Assembly: GCA_045540335.1 (NCBI GenBank)
Contig: JAZQHC010000004.1
Coordinates: 3,252-67,251, forward strand
Reading direction: 5' to 3'
Length of the DNA: 64,000 nucleotides
Source of the DNA: RGIG7213 sp045540335
GTDB taxonomy: Bacteria > Bacillota > Clostridia > Oscillospirales > CAG-272
Part shown: positions 60,580-64,000 of the stretch, in pieces
Position numbering within the stretch: the stretch's first letter is position 1
How the letters are laid out: the number at the start of each line of letters is the position of its first letter
Notes under the pieces: model-generated
What the model saw: only the letters and a program-made list of their open reading frames with translations
The model's database searches: none
Told to the model about the DNA's origin: nothing
Translations under genes and position numbers: made by a program

Positions 60580-62493
60580 ATGAAAAACAGATTCAAAAAA
60601 CTTTCAGCGCTTTTGCTTGCGTGTATAACGGTTATATCCGTGTTGCAGCTGCCTACATTTGCAGTGGCGGATAAGGATAAGGCGCAGATAAAAGTATCTT
60701 CTTCCACTACGGCGCCCGAAAAAGGCGAAACCTTCTCTGTAGGTGTTGAAATTACTAATTATGCAACGATGACGCCTAAAATATCCGCTATGGAGCTTTC
60801 GGTTTCCTTCGATTCTTCTGTATTTGAATTCGTAGAAAACTCTATTGAAAACAATACGCTTAAAACGAATGCAGGCGATGCCTTGGCTGTAAATTATAAC
60901 GGTACGGATTCTATATCCTTTTATTATTGCTATGCTAACGATGCAGGGGCGTATCTTCCCCGTGCTGATATAAGCAAGTTTACATTGTTTCGCTTTAAAT
61001 TGAAGGTTAAAGACGATCTTGCGGCTGATACAAAGGGCGAAATAAAGGTTACAAGCTGTAATATGTTTGATAGCCATACCACCTCTGCGGGAAACAAGAT
61101 AACGTGTAAAAATCCCGAAAATCTTTCATTGAAGGCATATGTTGAACGCCCTGATATTCTTTTCAACGAATCGGGAAAAAATCAGGCCGTTTACGATAAA
61201 ATGGTTAAAATTGAATTTGCGGCAAGCAGCGCGCAGGTTAAGTATAACGATGGCGAAAGTAAAACGGTAACAAGCCCGTATTACGCAAAGGAAAACGGTT
61301 CTTACACGATTTCCGTAAAGGTTGACGGTAAAACTATAACAGAAACGTTTAATGTTAACAGAAAAATACAGTCCATTTCTATGAAAACGGGTACGTACAT
61401 TAAAGAGTACGCTCTTAACGAACCGTTGAATCTTTCACAAGGTGAAATTATCGTTCAATATGAAGACGTAAGTCCGTATAGCGGTGAAAAGGGTATTTCG
61501 TATATCCCCCTTTCAAACGAGGCGGTAAGCATTACGGGATTTGACAATACTACACCCGGCGAACAGGCACTTATCGTAACTTATCAGACGTTCAAAACTA
61601 CGATGATAGTAACGGTTAAAAACGTTTCCGTTTACAGTGCTATCGTAAAACCCGGAAGTGCACCTAAATATTCCTACGTTCCCGTTGGATTTCCCGTTGA
61701 CACTACTGGATTGGTTATAACCGTAACGTACAGCGACGGTACGCAGGCAGACAGAGATGTAGATGCTTCTATGCTTACTGCATATCTTACCGATATTGAA
61801 GGGGTAAGAAGCATAGGCATACGCGTTACGGAAGATATCGTTATAAGCAATGCTTTTACTGTTGAATACATTTCTGCAGAAAATCTTACTGCTTTTAAAG
61901 AAACTGTATTTGATATGGATGTAAACGCCCTTACTGCGGCAGATATATCCACTATTGGCGAATTGCAAAACAAGTATAATACCTTTAAAACGCAATTCGG
62001 CCCTACGGTGCTTGCAGATGTTGAAAGCAAATATCTCAGCATAGTTGAAAGAATTGATGAATTAAGCAATCCAAATACCGACACTACCGTGCCCCCGCCA
62101 TCTGTAGATTCTGAAACGGTTGCAGATACGGATGCAGGCGATACAGGTGATGTAGATACGATGAAAATCGTAGGATATATAGTCGCATCTATCGTTGTAA
62201 TTTCCGTTTTAGCGGGCGCTGTATATTTTATAATCGCATACGTTAAGAAAAAACGCGAAGAAGAATCTGACGAGTTTTATTATTACGACGATGATGACGA
62301 TGATGACGATGATAACGATAGCAACGACGATTTCGTTTTCCATGATAACGATGATGAAGAAATGGATTTCAAAAACAGCAACGACACCGAAGAGGATTTC
62401 GTTTCCCCGTCGCCCACGGTAAGTGCATTTGATTTTGAAAAAGATGAAAATGACGATATGATCATCGGTGAAGATCGCGACGGCAATAAATAA
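60580..62493 (+). CDS. Membrane-anchored cohesin protein with acidic cytoplasmic tail
   Basis: The 637-residue protein has a signal peptide (~1-31) and a cohesin-like domain (~38-195; EKGETFSVGVEITNYA, AMELSVSFDSSVFEFVE, FTLFRFKLKVKDDLAADT). Ig-like/Big_3-type segments (~200-430, e.g. VPVGFPVDTTGLVITVTYSD) follow, then a helical stretch and linker, one transmembrane helix (~530-552) and an 85-residue cytoplasmic tail of mostly Asp, Glu and Asn, with a run of nine Asp near 570. AAGAGG precedes the ATG. The dockerin gene starts 17 bases downstream. It is the second surface cohesin of the window. Confidence 0.8.
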   Translation: MKNRFKKLSALLLACITVISVLQLPTFAVADKDKAQIKVSSSTTAPEKGETFSVGVEITNYATMTPKISAMELSVSFDSSVFEFVENSIENNTLKTNAGDALAVNYNGTDSISFYYCYANDAGAYLPRADISKFTLFRFKLKVKDDLAADTKGEIKVTSCNMFDSHTTSAGNKITCKNPENLSLKAYVERPDILFNESGKNQAVYDKMVKIEFAASSAQVKYNDGESKTVTSPYYAKENGSYTISVKVDGKTITETFNVNRKIQSISMKTGTYIKEYALNEPLNLSQGEIIVQYEDVSPYSGEKGISYIPLSNEAVSITGFDNTTPGEQALIVTYQTFKTTMIVTVKNVSVYSAIVKPGSAPKYSYVPVGFPVDTTGLVITVTYSDGTQADRDVDASMLTAYLTDIEGVRSIGIRVTEDIVISNAFTVEYISAENLTAFKETVFDMDVNALTAADISTIGELQNKYNTFKTQFGPTVLADVESKYLSIVERIDELSNPNTDTTVPPPSVDSETVADTDAGDTGDVDTMKIVGYIVASIVVISVLAGAVYFIIAYVKKKREEESDEFYYYDDDDDDDDDNDSNDDFVFHDNDDEEMDFKNSNDTEEDFVSPSPTVSAFDFEKDENDDMIIGEDRDGNK

Positions 62494-62510
62494 TCAAGAA
62501 GGGAAGCAGA

Positions 62511-63494
62511 ATGATGAATAAAACGTTTAAATTTGTATGTTCCTTGGTAATAGCTGTCAGTATGCTGTTTTCGATGGCTGTACTGTCTGCTGCGGTAGGT
62601 GAAGAAAGCCTGACCGAAAGCGATACTACTGTTGTTGAGGGCACAGATACCACTGCCGAAGATACCACTGCCGAAGATACAACAACAGAAGACACAACAA
62701 CGGAAAATACAACTGCGGAGGATACAACCGCTGATACGACAGAAGATGCTTATTCGCAGGTAACTACCGAAGAAACTACAGACGCTACAGATACTTTGGA
62801 TACGTCCGATTCGGTCAGCGATACTACAAGTGCACCGGTAGAATTAACAGGAATTGCTTTTTCTAAGGATATTTATATGATAACGATTGGCGAAGCCTGC
62901 ACCACCGCGATAATTTTCTCCCCCGAAGGTGCAAGCGCTTCTAAAATTACATATGCAATCGACGATACAAATATTGCAACGGTGGACGAAAACGGTGTTA
63001 TCACGGGTGTTGCTGTCGGTAATGCAACCATAACGGCAACCTGCGGTGAATTTACGTGTACTGCCGATATTGCGGTAAGCGAGTTGTCCCTTAAGGAAGA
63101 GCAGGACCCCGAAACCTCTGAAACATTTGTTATAGGCTTTGCCCCCAAAACAACGGTAGCAGACGCAAAGGATCTGTTCGCTTTATTTAAAGGTGCAGAT
63201 GCTTCAACATTTTCTTTCACCAATGGTTCAAGCGCGGCTGCCGATGGTGATAAGCTTGTAACGGGTATGACCGTTACCGATGCCCTCGGCGCAAAATACA
63301 CGGTAGTTATTATGGGCGACGTTGACGCCGACGGCGAAATAACGTATTTCGATACAAGGGTAGTTGTAAATTCACTTGCAAGCGGAAATTTTGCAAATGC
63401 GGCATGCAAGAAAGCGGCAAATTTCGCTTCTGAAGAAGTGCTTTCGATCAGATCCGCCCTTGCAATTTCAGACTATATCAGCAATAAAATATAA
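62511..63494 (+). CDS. Secreted Big_2 and dockerin-like protein
   Basis: A 327-residue protein: signal peptide (~1-28), a Thr/Asp/Glu linker (~33-105) made of five-residue DTTAE repeats, a Big_2 Ig-like domain (~110-195; NIATVDENGVITGVAVGNAT), the shared pre-dockerin module (~200-265) and a dockerin-like end. The first calcium loop DVDADGEITYFD is good; the second repeat has lost its acidic residues (AANFASEEVLSIRSAL). AGAAGGGA lies six bases before the ATG. No catalytic domain. It follows the membrane cohesin gene by 17 bases and ends near a terminator. Confidence 0.82.
   Translation: MMNKTFKFVCSLVIAVSMLFSMAVLSAAVGEESLTESDTTVVEGTDTTAEDTTAEDTTTEDTTTENTTAEDTTADTTEDAYSQVTTEETTDATDTLDTSDSVSDTTSAPVELTGIAFSKDIYMITIGEACTTAIIFSPEGASASKITYAIDDTNIATVDENGVITGVAVGNATITATCGEFTCTADIAVSELSLKEEQDPETSETFVIGFAPKTTVADAKDLFALFKGADASTFSFTNGSSAAADGDKLVTGMTVTDALGAKYTVVIMGDVDADGEITYFDTRVVVNSLASGNFANAACKKAANFASEEVLSIRSALAISDYISNKI
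62646..62720 (+). repeat. Five-copy 15-bp tandem repeat in dockerin-protein linker
   Basis: Five in-frame copies of a unit of the form GATACNACNGCNGAA encode DTTAE. The first two copies are identical. Confidence 0.85.
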
Positions 63495-63570
63495 ACGAAA
63501 TAAATAAAAAAGTGGTTATTAAATGTGTGATGTTCTTAGCGGAGAAATCATAAAATATTGACAGACCCAC

Positions 63571-63621
63571 GGTAGGGGCGAACTGTGTTCGCCCGCGGGC
63601 GTTCAAAGAACGCCCCTACGG
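63571..63621. repeat. Two-hairpin palindromic dispersed-type repeat
   Basis: Outer arms GTAGGGGCG (63572-63580) and CGCCCCTAC (63611-63619) enclose two GC-rich hairpins: GGGCGAAC/GTTCGCCC (63576-63594) and GGGCGTTC/GAACGCCC (63597-63615). This GTAGGGGCG...CGCCCCTAC design is seen in intergenic repeats of many bacteria. Its GC content contrasts sharply with the AT-rich surroundings. Only one copy is in this window. Confidence 0.75.
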
Positions 63622-63656
63622 ATAAGCGAAATTAGATATGCAGAAAGCAAATAATT

Positions 63657-63694
63657 AACCCCGACAGATTTTAATGTCTGTCGGGGTTTGTTTA
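63657..63694 (+). terminator. Terminator after the second cohesin/dockerin pair
   Basis: AACCCCGACAGA pairs with TCTGTCGGGGTT, followed by TGTTTATT. The same CCCCGAC stem type occurs at 33517. It may also stop the minus-strand gene ending at 63723. Confidence 0.8.
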
Positions 63695-63722
63695 TTCTGT
63701 TCGATAAATTGGAATTTGATGA

Positions 63723-64000
63723 TTAGAATAATCCTCTGTTATATTTGAATTGCGCGTATAGGATAAAAACAAATCCAATCAAAACACCTACGCCTATTAC
63801 CAATCCACTTACCGCTATACTTCCTAACGCTTGTATAACCGCACCTGCAATTATAGCCACACCGACAATAAGAGTTCCAAGACCTACGAACATACAGTAT
63901 GCCTTTTGATTTTCCTTCGTGACCTTACGACGATTGTACCAATGGATTGAGCCGATATTTCCGCATATATTGAAGATACCGAGCAGTACGCAAATAACAC
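63723..64000 (-). CDS. Small membrane protein, probably DUF3784-like, 5' end outside window
   Basis: The minus strand is open from the window edge to a TAA at 63723-63725, giving 91 residues with three hydrophobic helices and a basic loop: LLGIFNICGNIGSIHWYN, then NRRKVTKENQKAYCMFVG, then two glycine-rich helices and the end YNRGLF. The loop pattern between helix one and two recalls DUF3784 membrane proteins. Upstream part and start are not visible. Confidence 0.6.
   Translation of the reverse strand, partial: VICVLLGIFNICGNIGSIHWYNRRKVTKENQKAYCMFVGLGTLIVGVAIIAGAVIQALGSIAVSGLVIGVGVLIGFVFILYAQFKYNRGLF

Noticed and set aside
63571..63621. Transfer RNA-like cloverleaf
   Set aside because: The double hairpin has no anticodon arm, T-loop consensus or CCA acceptor; it fits a palindromic repeat.

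Overview
The window looks like a chromosomal stretch from a spore-forming, Gram-positive member of the Bacillota, most likely class Clostridia from a gut or rumen setting. Support: yabP-yabQ-divIC and both dipicolinate synthase subunits (sporulation), a MecA adaptor, a HAAS/DUF1700 membrane protein, many lipobox proteins, strong Shine-Dalgarno sites, consensus sigma-A promoters, and low-to-moderate GC coding with AT-rich spacers. Cohesin and dockerin modules, BspA-type leucine-rich repeats and Ig-like domains point to a polysaccharide-rich habitat. I found no rRNA, tRNA, CRISPR array, transposase, prophage or riboswitch.

Layout. 1-3.2 kb: 3' part of a large secreted glycoside-hydrolase-like protein and a DUF1963 protein. 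3.2-7 kb: a lipoprotein facing dnaG-rpoD. 7.1-9.7 kb: an orphan solute-binding lipoprotein with an inserted coiled coil. 9.9-15.3 kb: a dockerin-tagged LRR/Ig protein followed directly by a membrane-anchored cohesin protein. 15.4-17.7 kb: yabP-yabQ-divIC and an amidohydrolase. 17.8-27.3 kb: a two-component system, a catalytically dead HtrA-like protein, a NusG-II/Gx/ApbE flavin module and a giant CotH/RCC1 lipoprotein, closely spaced and probably partly co-transcribed. 27.5-31.6 kb: a Gfo/Idh/MocA oxidoreductase, a small membrane protein, a phospholipid synthase and metY. 31.5-34.8 kb: RodA and a corrinoid protein coupled to metY, plus an LRR lipoprotein. 35-39.2 kb: a dockerin-tagged Cthe_2159-like beta-helix protein, then dpsA-dpsB. 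39.3-47.8 kb: acyl carrier protein with acyl ligase, divergent from an AMP-ligase/dehydrogenase/aldolase-SDR/PHP unit. 47.9-54 kb: pyrBI, flavin reductase, trmB, a DUF1700-DUF4097 pair, DUF378, a methyltransferase. 54-59.3 kb, minus strand: PPIC-type lipoprotein, AEC transporter, family-4 UDG, mecA, SIS protein, DivIVA-like protein. 59.5-63.5 kb: FkbM methyltransferase, a second membrane cohesin and a second dockerin protein. 63.6-64 kb: a palindromic dispersed repeat and the 3' part of a small membrane protein.

The strongest candidate system is a reduced, non-enzymatic cohesin-dockerin display apparatus: two separate loci each pair one single-cohesin membrane anchor with one dockerin protein, and a third dockerin protein sits between them. 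The dockerins share a preceding ~70-residue module. Other points of note are the dead HtrA-like protein in a two-component/flavin cluster, the CotH-RCC1 fusion, and two hairpins (upstream of dpsA and mecA) that bury the ribosome binding site while a possible promoter lies so that its own transcript would escape the hairpin.

All calls come from reading the sequence and recalled family motifs; no similarity search was run.
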